Shown: piece by piece, positions 17,013-24,987 of the stretch
Position numbering within the stretch: the first letter of the stretch is position 1
Layout of the letters: every line of letters begins with the position of its first letter
Source: Vibrio zhugei
GTDB taxonomy: Bacteria; Pseudomonadota; Gammaproteobacteria; Enterobacterales; Vibrionaceae
NCBI RefSeq assembly: GCF_003716875.1
Contig: NZ_CP033078.1
Coordinates: forward strand, 434,001 to 498,000
DNA length: 64,000 nucleotides
Direction of reading: 5' to 3'
Program-made: the position numbers and the translations under genes
Notes under the pieces: model-generated
Told to the model about the DNA's origin: nothing
Database searches by the model: none
What the model saw: the letters and a program-made list of their open reading frames with translations, nothing else

Positions 17013-17750
17013 TACGCATAAATCTGTGGGATAAATGCCATAAATCTCTCGCTCTCACCTTTTGCATATTAAACCGCTGTGATAACTGACCAATCACCGT
17101 CTCAATATTGCGACGAGCATTTTTAAGACGATTAAGTACACTGATTGGTCGCTTATCGGGCATATTTTTTCTAAGCGGTGTTTGCAAATCAACACATCGC
17201 TTAAAGCAATACTCAGATAAATCAGGGCTAATATAGCCCATATCTGCACCTAACAAGCCTTTGATATTATCAAGCATATCAGGTGCCACTAATCTTTCAT
17301 CTATCTTAGCAGAGGCAAAGGTAAAATTGGTTATCATGCCCGATAGATTAATGAGTAAATGTCCTTCAAAGCCAAAATATTTTTGTTGCTTTGAGGCACA
17401 GTAACTATAACTGCCTTCATATTTGAAGGTTTTATGCCGATAGGCTCTGGCATATTGACACACAGGAATGGGAAAGCCATCAATAAAATGAATGTTGTCT
17501 TGCCCATGCTGTTTAACGATATGCTGTTGTATCAAAGTTTTTACCTGTAACAAATTGACGCACTGCTTGGCAAAGTTGGGATATGAGCCTATTTGTGGAA
17601 ACCATGTTTGCCAATGCTGTTTAAAATACTGATGGATTTGTGAGTCGGTGTCCATCTGTAAAAACTCATCCACTATCTCCATGGTGATAATTTCACTGTC
17701 GGTTAGCTTTGGTGCATATCCGCCTTGCCTTAGCCGGTTTGTTACAATCT
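17012..17750 (-). pseudogene. IS982-family transposase, both ends lost
   Basis: The minus-strand frame carries the IS982 pattern KLTDSEIITMEIVDEFLQMD, FIDGFPIPVCQYARAYRHK, LLINLSGMITNF (with KIDER), LLGADMGYIS and RARDLWHLSHRF. The N-terminus begins inside the protein with no start (open only from about 17752), and the C-terminus is replaced near 17012 by the inverted umuC fragment. A frame from ATG 17682 stays open to 16837 but its last 60 residues are antisense of the two fragments. Not functional. Confidence 0.75.
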
Positions 17751-17884
17751 TTTTGTAGTAGTTTAGAGCAAGAGCGTTTACCTATCGATTTTGTTTATGA
17801 GAAACTTCGGTTGTGGGTCGGTTAAATAGTTAAACAAATAAAAGTTGATTTAAAACAGATGTTTAACCATGTCCTGATATCATA

Positions 17885-18030
17885 TTAGATCTATTTTGTC
17901 ACTTATTGGGTGCGAGATTATGGCAAGCTTAAAATTTATTTTAGATCTATTTTGTCATTTATTTTTAAAGTAGAGCCAAAAAATATGGCTTGTAGCGTAG
18001 TTTATTTTAGGACTATTTTGTCATCCCACA
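17885..18030 (+). mobile_element. Tn7-like transposon end B, no tns genes
   Basis: Three direct sites, TTAGATCTATTTTGTCA at 17885 and 17941 and TTAGGACTATTTTGTCA at 18007, are 56 and 66 bp apart. The terminus CATCCCACA ends at 18030, so read inward it begins TGTGGGATGACAAAATAG. The left end of Tn7 begins TGTGGGCGGACAAAATAG with three spaced GACAAAATAG sites, a close match known to me from the literature. The transposon body would lie to the left, but no tnsA-E gene for this end type is in the window. Confidence 0.75.
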
Positions 18031-18062
18031 TCAATTATGAGAGAGTCATTTAATCTCATACT

Positions 18063-18098
18063 AAAAAGGCAGCGTTCAACTAGGACGCTGCCTTTTTT
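18063..18098 (+). terminator. Rho-independent terminator, leader copy 2
   Basis: AAAAAGGCAGCGT and ACGCTGCCTTTTT form the same 13-bp stem as at 4093, with loop TCAACTAGG. It blocks read-through from the transposon side. Confidence 0.8.
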
Positions 18099-18159
18099 AA
18101 ACGTTTATGCCCCAAAATCATTCAGCATCCAACTCCTGACCACTTTCTCATGTCAGTTC

Positions 18160-18188
18160 TTGACCTATATATACTAATAGCAGATTAT
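18160..18188 (+). promoter_or_regulatory. Cassette promoter, leader copy 2
   Basis: TTGACC (18160-18165) and GATTAT (18183-18188) with a 17-bp spacer, as in the other copies. It would drive the Shedu-like gene starting at 18347. Confidence 0.65.
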
Positions 18189-18346
18189 GAGCCTAGTTGA
18201 GCACTTGCGTTTATACAGACATGTTCTGCAATTTGTGAGTGGAAGGAGTAATAAGACCGATAGAACAGTATGTTGCTGCTTTGGTGTCTGTATTTTTTGA
18301 AAATATTATAAAGACAATGTCTGCTGAAAAGACACTGTTAAGCAAT

Positions 18347-19456
18347 ATGGAGAAGCGGTTGAGCAGATTAGATAAATGGAAGAATGACCAACGTAGGCTG
18401 ACGATTCTCTCAGGTGAAAATCAGGAGCTTGCAGATGCTATTCATGCTCTGCAGCCTGAAGATGATGATGGCCCGGGTTTTAACCATTTTGATCTCATAA
18501 ATGTTGCGAAAGAACTCATTTATTCTAATGAAAATGGTAAAAAATCCATTCATTTTGTTTGTTTTTCTTTTAACATTGAACGTGGTGAGATTGAAGTCTG
18601 TAATTTGATAGAACAGATTCTTGAAGAAGACGAAGAAGATATTCTAAGCACCTTAGCGATAGCTGCGATATCCGAAGTACCAGTTTATCCTAATACTTCA
18701 GATTGTGAAGAAGAATTGGCTGACCTACATCGAAAAATGATTGAGGGTGGTTTTGAGATTCAAGGGAATAGATATAAATTGACATCTCGTCAATCCGATG
18801 AATTTAAAAATGCAAAAAATCTAATTTCTAGTATAGATCCAGATAAACACTACTCCCCTTCTGATATTTCAATTATTCGAAAAATAATAAAAGAAGAGTT
18901 GTCTAGTCTTGAGAACGCAGATCGTTTGCTTCTAAGCTTGCAAATGGCAATAGATGAGTTTTCAGTATTATTAGGGTCTAAAACTAGAAATGAAAATTCT
19001 ATTCAGGCACATCTGTCAAAAAACCCCATACTGTTCGGGTTCGAATATAAGAGAGTCATACCTAAACATAAGCTTGGTGGTGAATACGAAACCGATTATG
19101 CATTGGAAAAACATGATGGCTCGTGTGATGTTGTGGAGCTTGAAGCATCTACCCATAAGCTATATACAAAGAGCGGAAATCCAACTAGCCATTTGGTGCA
19201 TGCGGAGCAACAAATATTGGATCGGTTGGACTGGATCGATAAAAATAACCCATACGCCAGAACAACCTTAAATGGGCTTTATTCTCCTTCGGGTTTTATT
19301 GTAATAGGTCGGCGAGAAAGTCTATCGGAACCAGATCAAGAAAGGTTGCGTAGAAGAAATATATTTTTTAATGGTAAAATAAAAGTATTGACTTATGAGG
19401 ATCTTTTGGAAAGAGGAAGGGATATGCTTTTTAGGCTTAGAGGAAGTCGTGCTTAA
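18347..19456 (+). CDS. sduA: Shedu-family (DUF4263) defence nuclease, integron cassette
   Basis: 369 aa. The C-terminal third has the Shedu nuclease pattern: ENSIQAHLSKNPILFGFEY, then the PD-(D/E)XK-type core YETDYALEKHDGSCDVVELE, followed by HAEQQILDRLDWIDKN, GFIVIGRRESLSEPDQERLR and LTYEDLLERG. The N-terminal ~200 residues are the variable sensor part. Shedu proteins protect against phage; a nuclease acting on DNA ends is known for some members. The ATG is 4 nt after core site GTTAAGC and has no clear ribosome site of its own; an upstream in-frame GTG at 18239 could give a 405-aa fusion. An attC overlaps the stop. Confidence 0.85.
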   Translation: MEKRLSRLDKWKNDQRRLTILSGENQELADAIHALQPEDDDGPGFNHFDLINVAKELIYSNENGKKSIHFVCFSFNIERGEIEVCNLIEQILEEDEEDILSTLAIAAISEVPVYPNTSDCEEELADLHRKMIEGGFEIQGNRYKLTSRQSDEFKNAKNLISSIDPDKHYSPSDISIIRKIIKEELSSLENADRLLLSLQMAIDEFSVLLGSKTRNENSIQAHLSKNPILFGFEYKRVIPKHKLGGEYETDYALEKHDGSCDVVELEASTHKLYTKSGNPTSHLVHAEQQILDRLDWIDKNNPYARTTLNGLYSPSGFIVIGRRESLSEPDQERLRRRNIFFNGKIKVLTYEDLLERGRDMLFRLRGSRA

Positions 19457-19527
19457 CCATGCGCTGTTGTCGGACAATTTTTCGCCGCTTCTCGGCTCCA
19501 AAATTGCCGCAAAGCTTAGCGTTATAC
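19451..19527 (+). other. Integron attC site of the Shedu cassette
   Basis: It begins GCTTAAC and ends GTTATAC (77 bp). The arms CGGACAATTTT and AAAATTGCCG pair with one extra unpaired base, and the central GCCGCTTCTCGGC can pair as well. The last three codons and stop of the Shedu gene overlap its start. Confidence 0.75.
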
Positions 19528-19541
19528 GATTTGAGGAATCG

Positions 19542-19670
19542 ATGAAAAGAATAGCTTTTTTCTTACGAATATTTGAAATTGAGAAATATATAAAACCAAT
19601 AGGGTCAGGTCTTGTCTTTTGCTTTTTGGTGGCAGTTTTTCTATCAGGTTTAGCTATTTGTCATACCTGA
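19542..19670 (+). pseudogene. Short cassette reading frame fused into a repeat element
   Basis: ATG 19542 with GAGGAA upstream starts MKRIAFFLRIFEIEKYIK, just after the attC. The inverted-repeat element begins at about codon 18 and supplies the rest (GLVFCFLVAVFLSGLAICHT, one membrane helix). The original cassette gene has been interrupted; the 42-aa product may or may not be made. Confidence 0.4.
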
Positions 19671-19875
19671 AGTTATTAGTCATTTGCTAATGTTTGATTT
19701 TCCAAAACACATTTTTATCCAAAGATTTCTCAGATTGAATTTTTATACATGGCGCGTTCTAGCTCCAAATGCCCCGAAACGTGTTGTGAACCAAAGTAAG
19801 CGCACCACAAACCCCACATTCTAATCAGGCTTTGCCCACTCTATGATCACATCTCCAATCCAAAGGAGATGTGAC

Positions 19876-20196
19876 ATGAATAAACGACGCACCGATCAAG
19901 AATGGCTTTCTCTGATTGAGCAATGCCAAGCCAGTTCGCTTACACAACAAGATTTTTGCCAAAAACACGACATTAGCGTATCGACGTTTTACGCTAAGCG
20001 GCAGCAGTTGAGTGTTAACCCATCTCCAACTCAGAGCGGCTTCGTTAAGGCCGAAATTATTGAAAAAACCACCTGTCGCAAGGTGACCCAGACGTCGGTA
20101 GCCAACATGACTTTGATAGTAAATAACATCGAATTGAGTATTCCTCAAGGCACGCCACCACACTATCTTGCTGAGTTGATTGGAGCCTTGTCATGA
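19876..20196 (+). CDS. tnpA: IS66 accessory protein TnpA
   Basis: 106 aa from ATG 19876 (AAGGAGATGTGAC upstream). RTDQEWLSLIEQCQASSLTQ and QDFCQKHDISVSTFYAKRQQ form a helix-turn-helix, and the tail LIVNNIELSIPQGTPPHYLAEL is typical. Needed with TnpB for IS66 transposition. Its stop overlaps the tnpB ATG (ATGA). Confidence 0.92.
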   Translation: MNKRRTDQEWLSLIEQCQASSLTQQDFCQKHDISVSTFYAKRQQLSVNPSPTQSGFVKAEIIEKTTCRKVTQTSVANMTLIVNNIELSIPQGTPPHYLAELIGALS

Positions 20197-20546
20197 AGCG
20201 CATGATGACCGCGCCAGTGGTGTATTTATACCGCGAGTTTGTCGATTTCAGAAAATCTATCAATGGTCTGGCGCTGTTGATTGAATCCGACACCGACCTT
20301 GAGCTAGGCTCAGGGGCATTGTTCCTCTTCACCAATAAACAACGCGATAAAATAAAAGTGTTGTATTGGGACCAAACGGGTTATGCGCTCTGGTATAAAC
20401 GCCTCGAAAAAGCCAAGTTTAAGTGGCCCACGCAAGAGAAAAATACGGTGTTGACCTTAACGCAATTTGACCTCGACAGACTGCTTTCTGGCTTCACAAT
20501 AATCGGCCATAAATCGGTAAAAATCGACAGTTTTACAATGGGTTAA
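20193..20546 (+). CDS. tnpB: IS66 accessory protein TnpB (IS66 Orf2)
   Basis: 117 aa. VYLYREFVDFRKSINGLALL followed by LFLFTNKQRDKIKVLYWDQT and GYALWYKRLE is the standard IS66 Orf2 signature. It overlaps tnpA by 4 nt and precedes tnpC by 50 nt. Exact biochemical role is not known. Confidence 0.95.
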   Translation: MKRMMTAPVVYLYREFVDFRKSINGLALLIESDTDLELGSGALFLFTNKQRDKIKVLYWDQTGYALWYKRLEKAKFKWPTQEKNTVLTLTQFDLDRLLSGFTIIGHKSVKIDSFTMG

Positions 20547-20596
20547 TGGCAATAAAAGTCAGATAAACCAAGCCTTTTTTATCGGTATTCAGTACA

Positions 20597-22159
20597 ATGA
20601 ATACCATGAAAAAGACGACCCCCGACATCAATCCAGACAGCCAAAACATCGCGGAACTTCAAGCGATGGTGAAGGCGTTGATGTCTGAGCAAGAAGCTTG
20701 GCAGCAAAAAGAATCACAATGGCAACAAGAACGCCAATCCTTGATTGAGCAGTTCAAACTGGCACTTGACCGCCAGTTCGCCAAACGCTCTGAAGCGTTA
20801 AAACCGTATAACGAAGCTCAGGGCGACTTCTTTAATGAAGTGGAATGCGAAGCGGAGAACGTCGACGAAGACGTGGTGACCACGACGACCACAACAAAGC
20901 GCCGTGGTAAACGCCAGCCATTACCGAAAGACTTACCTCGCGAAACCGTGGTTCTTGACCTGGACGAGCACGATAAACAGTGTCCTTGCTGCCAACATTC
21001 TCTGCATCAAATCGGGGAAGACCGTAGCGAGAAACTGGAGTTCACGCCTGCCGTTCTCAAAGTTATCGACTACGTTCGTCCTAAATACGCGTGCCGTCAT
21101 TGTGAGCAACACAGTGAGACTAACCCAGTTCACCAACAGCCAGTACCCGAAAGCATCATCCCCAAAAGCTTCGCCACAGAAAGCTTGCTGGCCCATATCA
21201 TCTTAGGTAAATACCAGTACGCCTTGCCGCTGTATCGACAAGAAACCTTGTTCACGCAATCGGGCATCGACTTATCAAGAACCACTATGGCTCGCTGGGT
21301 TATCCAAGTGAGCGAGAAGTTCCAACCCTTGTACCAAGCCTTAAAAACGCACTTACTTGAGCAAGTGGTGGTGCATGCTGATGAAACCCCATTGAATGTG
21401 CTGCAAGAAGAGAAGCGCAGTTACATGTGGCTTTACTGCTCAGGAGCTGACTCTCCGCAAGCTTGTTTACCGGAGATGAAAAACATCGTCTTGTACGACT
21501 ATCAAAACAGTCGCGCGAGAGCGTGCCCAATGGACTTCTTGGGCGATTACTCGGGTTACCTGCAAACCGATGGTTATGTGGCGTACGATGGTCTCACTCA
21601 AGTGACAAACGTCGGTTGCTTCGCTCATGCTCGCCGTAAGTTCATGGAGGCAAAAAAGCTCCAGGGAAAAGGCAAGACTGGAAAAGTGGATATCGCGCTG
21701 GCGAAAATCCAAAAACTTTATGCGCTTGAAGCTCACTTAAAACCGTCGTCAGCCGAAGAGCGTTGGTCAGAGAGACAATCACACGCCAAACCGATATTGG
21801 ACGACCTGTATCAATGGCTCACGACACAGAAAGTGTTCGAATCCAGCCCACTGGGTAAAGCGATTAAATACACCTTGGGTCAATGGCCAAAGTTGGTGCG
21901 TTATGTGGATGATGGGCACGTATCCATCGACAACAATCGAGCAGAGCGTGCGATAAAATCGATGGTCATTGGCCGAAAAAATTGGCTCTTCGCCAACACA
22001 TCAAGAGGCGCCGATGCTAGCGCATTACTCTATAGCATCATCGAGACGGCTAAAGCCAATGGACTCATTCTCTACGATTACATGGTCAAGTGCATGAAAG
22101 AGCTGGCGAAAGCAGAGCCCGACATTGACTCACTTCTTCCGTGGAACTTCTCACACTAA
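20597..22159 (+). CDS. tnpC: IS66 transposase TnpC
   Basis: 520 aa. An N-terminal coiled coil (residues 12-55) is followed by a zinc-binding DUF (CPCCQHSLHQIGEDRSEKL, then CRHC) and the DDE catalytic domain: VVHADETPLNV (Asp near 263), LQTDGYVAYDGL with CFAHARRKF, and NNRAERAIKSMVIGRKNWLF carrying the Glu. Full length and apparently functional. The last 303 residues are identical to the copy at the right edge of the window. Confidence 0.95.
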   Translation: MNTMKKTTPDINPDSQNIAELQAMVKALMSEQEAWQQKESQWQQERQSLIEQFKLALDRQFAKRSEALKPYNEAQGDFFNEVECEAENVDEDVVTTTTTTKRRGKRQPLPKDLPRETVVLDLDEHDKQCPCCQHSLHQIGEDRSEKLEFTPAVLKVIDYVRPKYACRHCEQHSETNPVHQQPVPESIIPKSFATESLLAHIILGKYQYALPLYRQETLFTQSGIDLSRTTMARWVIQVSEKFQPLYQALKTHLLEQVVVHADETPLNVLQEEKRSYMWLYCSGADSPQACLPEMKNIVLYDYQNSRARACPMDFLGDYSGYLQTDGYVAYDGLTQVTNVGCFAHARRKFMEAKKLQGKGKTGKVDIALAKIQKLYALEAHLKPSSAEERWSERQSHAKPILDDLYQWLTTQKVFESSPLGKAIKYTLGQWPKLVRYVDDGHVSIDNNRAERAIKSMVIGRKNWLFANTSRGADASALLYSIIETAKANGLILYDYMVKCMKELAKAEPDIDSLLPWNFSH

Positions 22160-22290
22160 AACGCCCCGTGTGTTCATGGGGCGCTTACAAAGTACGAACA
22201 TAGATTTTCAGTTAATTTTTACATACGAAAAGTAATGGTTGTCAAAAGGCAAGAACTGACCCTGATATTCCAAAACTGTTTAACTAAAGA

Positions 22291-22452
22291 TTCCTGACCA
22301 CATTCTCATGTCAGTTGTTGACCTACATATACCAATAGTAGATTATAAGCTCGGTTGAATAAGTAGTGCTTTACATACATGCTCTGCAATTTGTGAGTGG
22401 AAGGAAGAATAAGACCTACCTATATAACAGTATGTTGCTGTTTTTGTAGGCG
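22291..22452 (+). repeat. Integron leader repeat, copy 3 (3'-truncated)
   Basis: About 160 bp match the promoter part of copies 1 and 2 with scattered changes, including CTGACC/GTCAG inverted repeat, promoter hexamers and GCAATTTGTGAGTGGAAGGA. Homology ends near 22452, before the core-site portion, so there is no visible recombination site. Confidence 0.7.
22318..22346 (+). promoter_or_regulatory. Cassette promoter, leader copy 3
   Basis: TTGACC (22318-22323), 17 bp, GATTAT (22341-22346). It would transcribe the small membrane-protein gene at 22502. Confidence 0.6.
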
Positions 22453-22501
22453 TACCTCATGGCTTGTTTTGGGCATTATATTTTGTAAATATGGAGGATA
22501 A

Positions 22502-22867
22502 ATGAATCACCATGCTGATGTATCTATAGGCCGTATAGATGATTTAGAAATAGATAATGGCAATCCTAATAGACGAAGAATAAACCAGCCTACAGATCGG
22601 ATGGTAATGCCTAAATATGCCGCTCTCGCTAAGGTCGTTTCACAAGTAGGGGCTTGCTTCGGTTGCCTCTTAGGCTTGGTGATTATCATTGGAGGATTAG
22701 GAGCATTTCAGTTTGGTATATTCGCAGGGCTAGCAGCGATTGGTTGGGGGGTCGCATCAATTGTGATTTCACTTGCTGGACTAGGCTGGACATACTGTTT
22801 TCTCGCTATCGTAAAAGCTCAGATCGACACTAGAAATGCGGTTATAGAGTATACATTAAGAAAATAA
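22502..22867 (+). CDS. Small membrane protein of unknown function
   Basis: 121 aa from ATG with TGGAGGATAA upstream. Residues 1-45 are polar; two hydrophobic segments follow, about 48-72 (GACFGCLLGLVIIIGGLGAF) and 78-104. The short cytoplasmic tail is charged. No family recognised. It lies between the third leader copy and the second inverted-repeat element, so it is probably mobile cargo. Confidence 0.55.
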   Translation: MNHHADVSIGRIDDLEIDNGNPNRRRINQPTDRMVMPKYAALAKVVSQVGACFGCLLGLVIIIGGLGAFQFGIFAGLAAIGWGVASIVISLAGLGWTYCFLAIVKAQIDTRNAVIEYTLRK

Positions 22868-22911
22868 ATATGATCTATGCCTTCAACATACTTTTTCTTA
22901 TCTGACAGAGC

Positions 22912-23192
22912 AAAACCAATAGGGTCAGGTCAGGTCTTGTCTTTTGCTTTTTGGTGGCAGTTTTTCTATCAGGTTTAGCTATTTGTCATACCTGAAGTTA
23001 TTAGTCATTTGCTAATGTTTGATTTTCCAAAACACATTTTTATCCAAAGACTTCTCAGGTTGAATTTTTATACATGGCGCTTTCTAGTTCCAAATGCCCA
23101 GAAACGTGTTGTGAACCAAAATACGAACATAGATTTTCAGTTAATTTTGACATACGAAAAGTAATGGTTGTCAAAAGGCAAGACCTGACCCC
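22912..23192 (+). repeat. ~270-bp inverted-repeat element, copy 2
   Basis: It starts AAACCAATAGGGTCAGGTCA (with an extra GGTCA step) and ends GCAAGACCTGACCCC. Very similar to copies 1 and 3 throughout and in the same orientation. It separates the membrane-protein gene from the acetyltransferase gene and contains no credible gene. Confidence 0.8.
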
Positions 23193-23225
23193 TTTATTCA
23201 CTATGATTATGTATTTGGAGGATAA

Positions 23226-23675
23226 ATGAGTATTTGCTATGAACTTGTAACTCAGGAAGATCAGCCGTCAATTTTAGCTTTAGGCGAATCTGTTAACGAA
23301 GAGTTTGTGATTCCCTATCTGAGCCTAGACGGCCAGGAAGCGATGCGAAATGCTCGTAAAGTTGATATTGAGCAGGCTACAAATACCGATATCTACACAT
23401 CAATTAAAGCAGTTAAAAACGGTGTAATAGTCGGTTATGTTGCTTGGAGACAAGAAAACTATATTGCACAGTTATATGTCAGTGCAAAGAATCAGAATCA
23501 AGGGATTGGTAGAGGCTTGATTAACCAAATGAAAAAATATAGTGGGGCTTCGAGCATTGAATTAAAAGCGTCAGTTAACGCTGTAGGATTCTATAAGCGG
23601 CTAGGTTTTCGGTCCGTGGATACTGAGCAAGTTAAAAATGGCATTCGTTATGTGCCGATGGCCTTAAAGCTGTGA
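23226..23675 (+). CDS. GNAT-family N-acetyltransferase
   Basis: 149 aa. The acetyl-CoA loop is QLYVSAKNQNQGIGRGLINQ (Q/R-x-x-G-x-G near residues 92-98), and ASVNAVGFYKRLGFRSVDTE is the usual C-terminal motif. Substrate unknown. ATG preceded by GGAGGATAA, the same sequence as before the 22502 gene. Flanked on both sides by the inverted-repeat elements; small acetyltransferases are common integron cargo. Confidence 0.8.
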   Translation: MSICYELVTQEDQPSILALGESVNEEFVIPYLSLDGQEAMRNARKVDIEQATNTDIYTSIKAVKNGVIVGYVAWRQENYIAQLYVSAKNQNQGIGRGLINQMKKYSGASSIELKASVNAVGFYKRLGFRSVDTEQVKNGIRYVPMALKL

Positions 23676-23713
23676 CAAAATATAAAGAAGGTTCTCATAC
23701 ATTTAAAAATGTC

Positions 23714-23985
23714 AAACCAATAGGGTCAGGTCTTGTTTTTTGCTTTTTGGTGGCAGTTTTTCTATCAGGTTTAGCTATTTGTCATACCTGAAGTTATTAG
23801 TCATTTGCTAATGTTTGATTTTCCAAAACACATTTTTATCCAAAGACTTCTCAGATTGAATTTTTATACATGCGCTTTTTAGCTCCAAATGCCCCGAAAC
23901 GTATTGTGAACCAAAGTACGAACATAGATTTTCATTTAATTTTTACATACGAAAAGTAATGATTGTCAAAAGGCAAGGCCTGACC
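23714..23985 (+). repeat. ~270-bp inverted-repeat element, copy 3
   Basis: It runs from AAACCAATAGGGTCAGG to GGCAAGGCCTGACC. One end base differs from the other copies (GGCC for GACC). It shows the uninterrupted sequence ACCAAAGTACGAACATAG at the place where IS66 entered copy 1. Confidence 0.8.
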
Positions 23986-24069
23986 GCTTTATCCAAGCTT
24001 TATGCTTTATTCAAGCTTCAAAAAGACATATATTAATCTTGTTGCTTACTCGTAATAAGGAGGTTGTGT

Positions 24070-24561
24070 GTGAGAATTTTAATTGGTCTAGTTTTGGGAT
24101 TTGTGTTGGTAATGCCATTGATTGTGCTACTTCATGAGTTAGGGCATGCAACTCCTCAATTATTGACAGGTCATGCGGTAGAAATTCGATTGGGAAGTGG
24201 AAGTAATGCTAAGGAATTTCAGGTTGGTAAATTAAAGCTCCTAATCACACCTTTGTCGATGAATGTTGGCTTTGTTTCAATAGAAAGAGATGTAAGCAAA
24301 AATTTACAAGTTGTTTCGTTGTTAATGGGTCCTGTTGTATCTCTAATTTTATGTATCGGCTTATATCTGCTTAGGCGCTATGAATTACCGTACTTAGCTC
24401 AATATTTGGTAGATTTTGGGCTGTACTTTTTACTGTTTCAATTTTTATTTACATCAATACCAATATACTATCCAAGCTACTTTGGTGCGTATGAGGGTAT
24501 GCCCAGTGATGGTAGGCAAGTGCTGGAGTTATTTGGTGTAATGAAAGGTCAAGGGGCATAA
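24070..24561 (+). CDS. Small M50-like membrane metalloprotease homologue
   Basis: About 164 aa, three or four hydrophobic segments. The first contains VLLHELGHATPQLL, an HExxH zinc motif inside a membrane helix as in site-2 proteases. A second-ligand NxxPxxxxDG motif is only loosely present (the DGRQVLEL near the C-terminus could supply an Asp). AAGGAGG lies 6 nt before GTG 24070; a TTG at 24064 is an alternative start. Neighbouring repeat elements suggest mobile cargo. Activity unproven. Confidence 0.6.
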   Translation: MRILIGLVLGFVLVMPLIVLLHELGHATPQLLTGHAVEIRLGSGSNAKEFQVGKLKLLITPLSMNVGFVSIERDVSKNLQVVSLLMGPVVSLILCIGLYLLRRYELPYLAQYLVDFGLYFLLFQFLFTSIPIYYPSYFGAYEGMPSDGRQVLELFGVMKGQGA

Positions 24562-24668
24562 ACCTAACAATACAAGCGTTTAAGGTTTCAAGATACTTTT
24601 TCTTATCTGAACTGATGCTACTAAGTCATTTTAGCTAAGAAGGTTTTGTCCAAAAGTGAGTTACAGCC

Positions 24669-24750
24669 AGTATGCTATTTTAATACTCAGTTGTCGCTTG
24701 GTTCAGGCTTGATGGTCGTAATTAGTATGAACCTTTATTCCTCTCTTACA
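24669..24750 (+). mobile_element. Remnant of a third Tn7-like end (type A)
   Basis: AGTATGAACCTTTATTCCTC followed by TCTTACA (24724-24750) matches the last 27 bp of end A with 2-3 changes and stops in ACA. A weaker site, AGTATGCTATTTTA, lies 54 bp upstream at 24670, the spacing seen in end A. No further site or tns gene is near. It marks the right edge of the mobile region. Confidence 0.5.
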
Positions 24751-24953
24751 ATCAATGCTGATAGGCAATCAATTTTGACATTGTGGCATTTAGCTTCTCA
24801 ATATCTCATTTATTATCAATATGCTATATAGTTTTTTAAGATCCTACCTAAAGAAGACAATGACGGTTTAAGTCCATCGTGATAGAGCAAGCTCCTTTAG
24901 GGCGTTCTTTCCGGTATGTTAGGGGGCCTCATTAAATTGCTATTGAGTTGACG

Positions 24954-24982
24954 TAAAAAAAGCCTGCAAAACTGCAGGCTTG
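24954..24982 (-). terminator. Terminator of the MarR gene
   Basis: On the minus strand AAGCCTGCAGTTTTGCAGGC is followed by seven T residues, directly after the marR-type stop codon. A strong intrinsic terminator. Confidence 0.85.
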
Positions 24983-24987
24983 AGAAA

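Larger units (their letters stand above)
18056..18343 (+). repeat. Integron leader repeat, copy 2 (attI-like)
   Basis: Nearly identical to 4086-4375, with the same terminator and promoter, a GTG-started frame at 18239, and a final core site GTTAAGC at 18337-18343. 25 bp separate it from transposon end B, whereas in copy 1 the leader abuts end A directly. Here the leader frame is in phase with the cassette gene. Confidence 0.65.
19796..22188 (+). mobile_element. IS66-family insertion sequence, copy 1
   Basis: 2393 bp bounded by GTAAGCGC and GCGCTTAC, with tnpA, tnpB and tnpC in order. Compared with the uninterrupted repeat copies the insertion point is in ACCAAAGTACGAA; only AAA is repeated on both sides instead of the 8-bp duplication usual for IS66. 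A second copy in reverse orientation starts at 63047. Confidence 0.95.
19593..22263 (+). repeat. ~270-bp inverted-repeat element, copy 1, split by IS66
   Basis: The left part 19593-19795 and right part 22189-22263 together match copies 2 and 3. The ends GGGTCAGGTCTTGTCTTTTG and CAAAAGGCAAGAACTGACCC are inverted repeats. No gene is inside. This is a MITE-like, non-autonomous repeat. Confidence 0.75.

Noticed and set aside
19395..19670. 91-aa frame overlapping the Shedu gene end
   Set aside because: Its first half is out-of-frame Shedu and attC sequence; only the part from ATG 19542 has a sensible start.
24646..24831. 61-aa reading frame after the protease-like gene
   Set aside because: It runs across the Tn7-like end remnant, has no ribosome site and no coding pattern.
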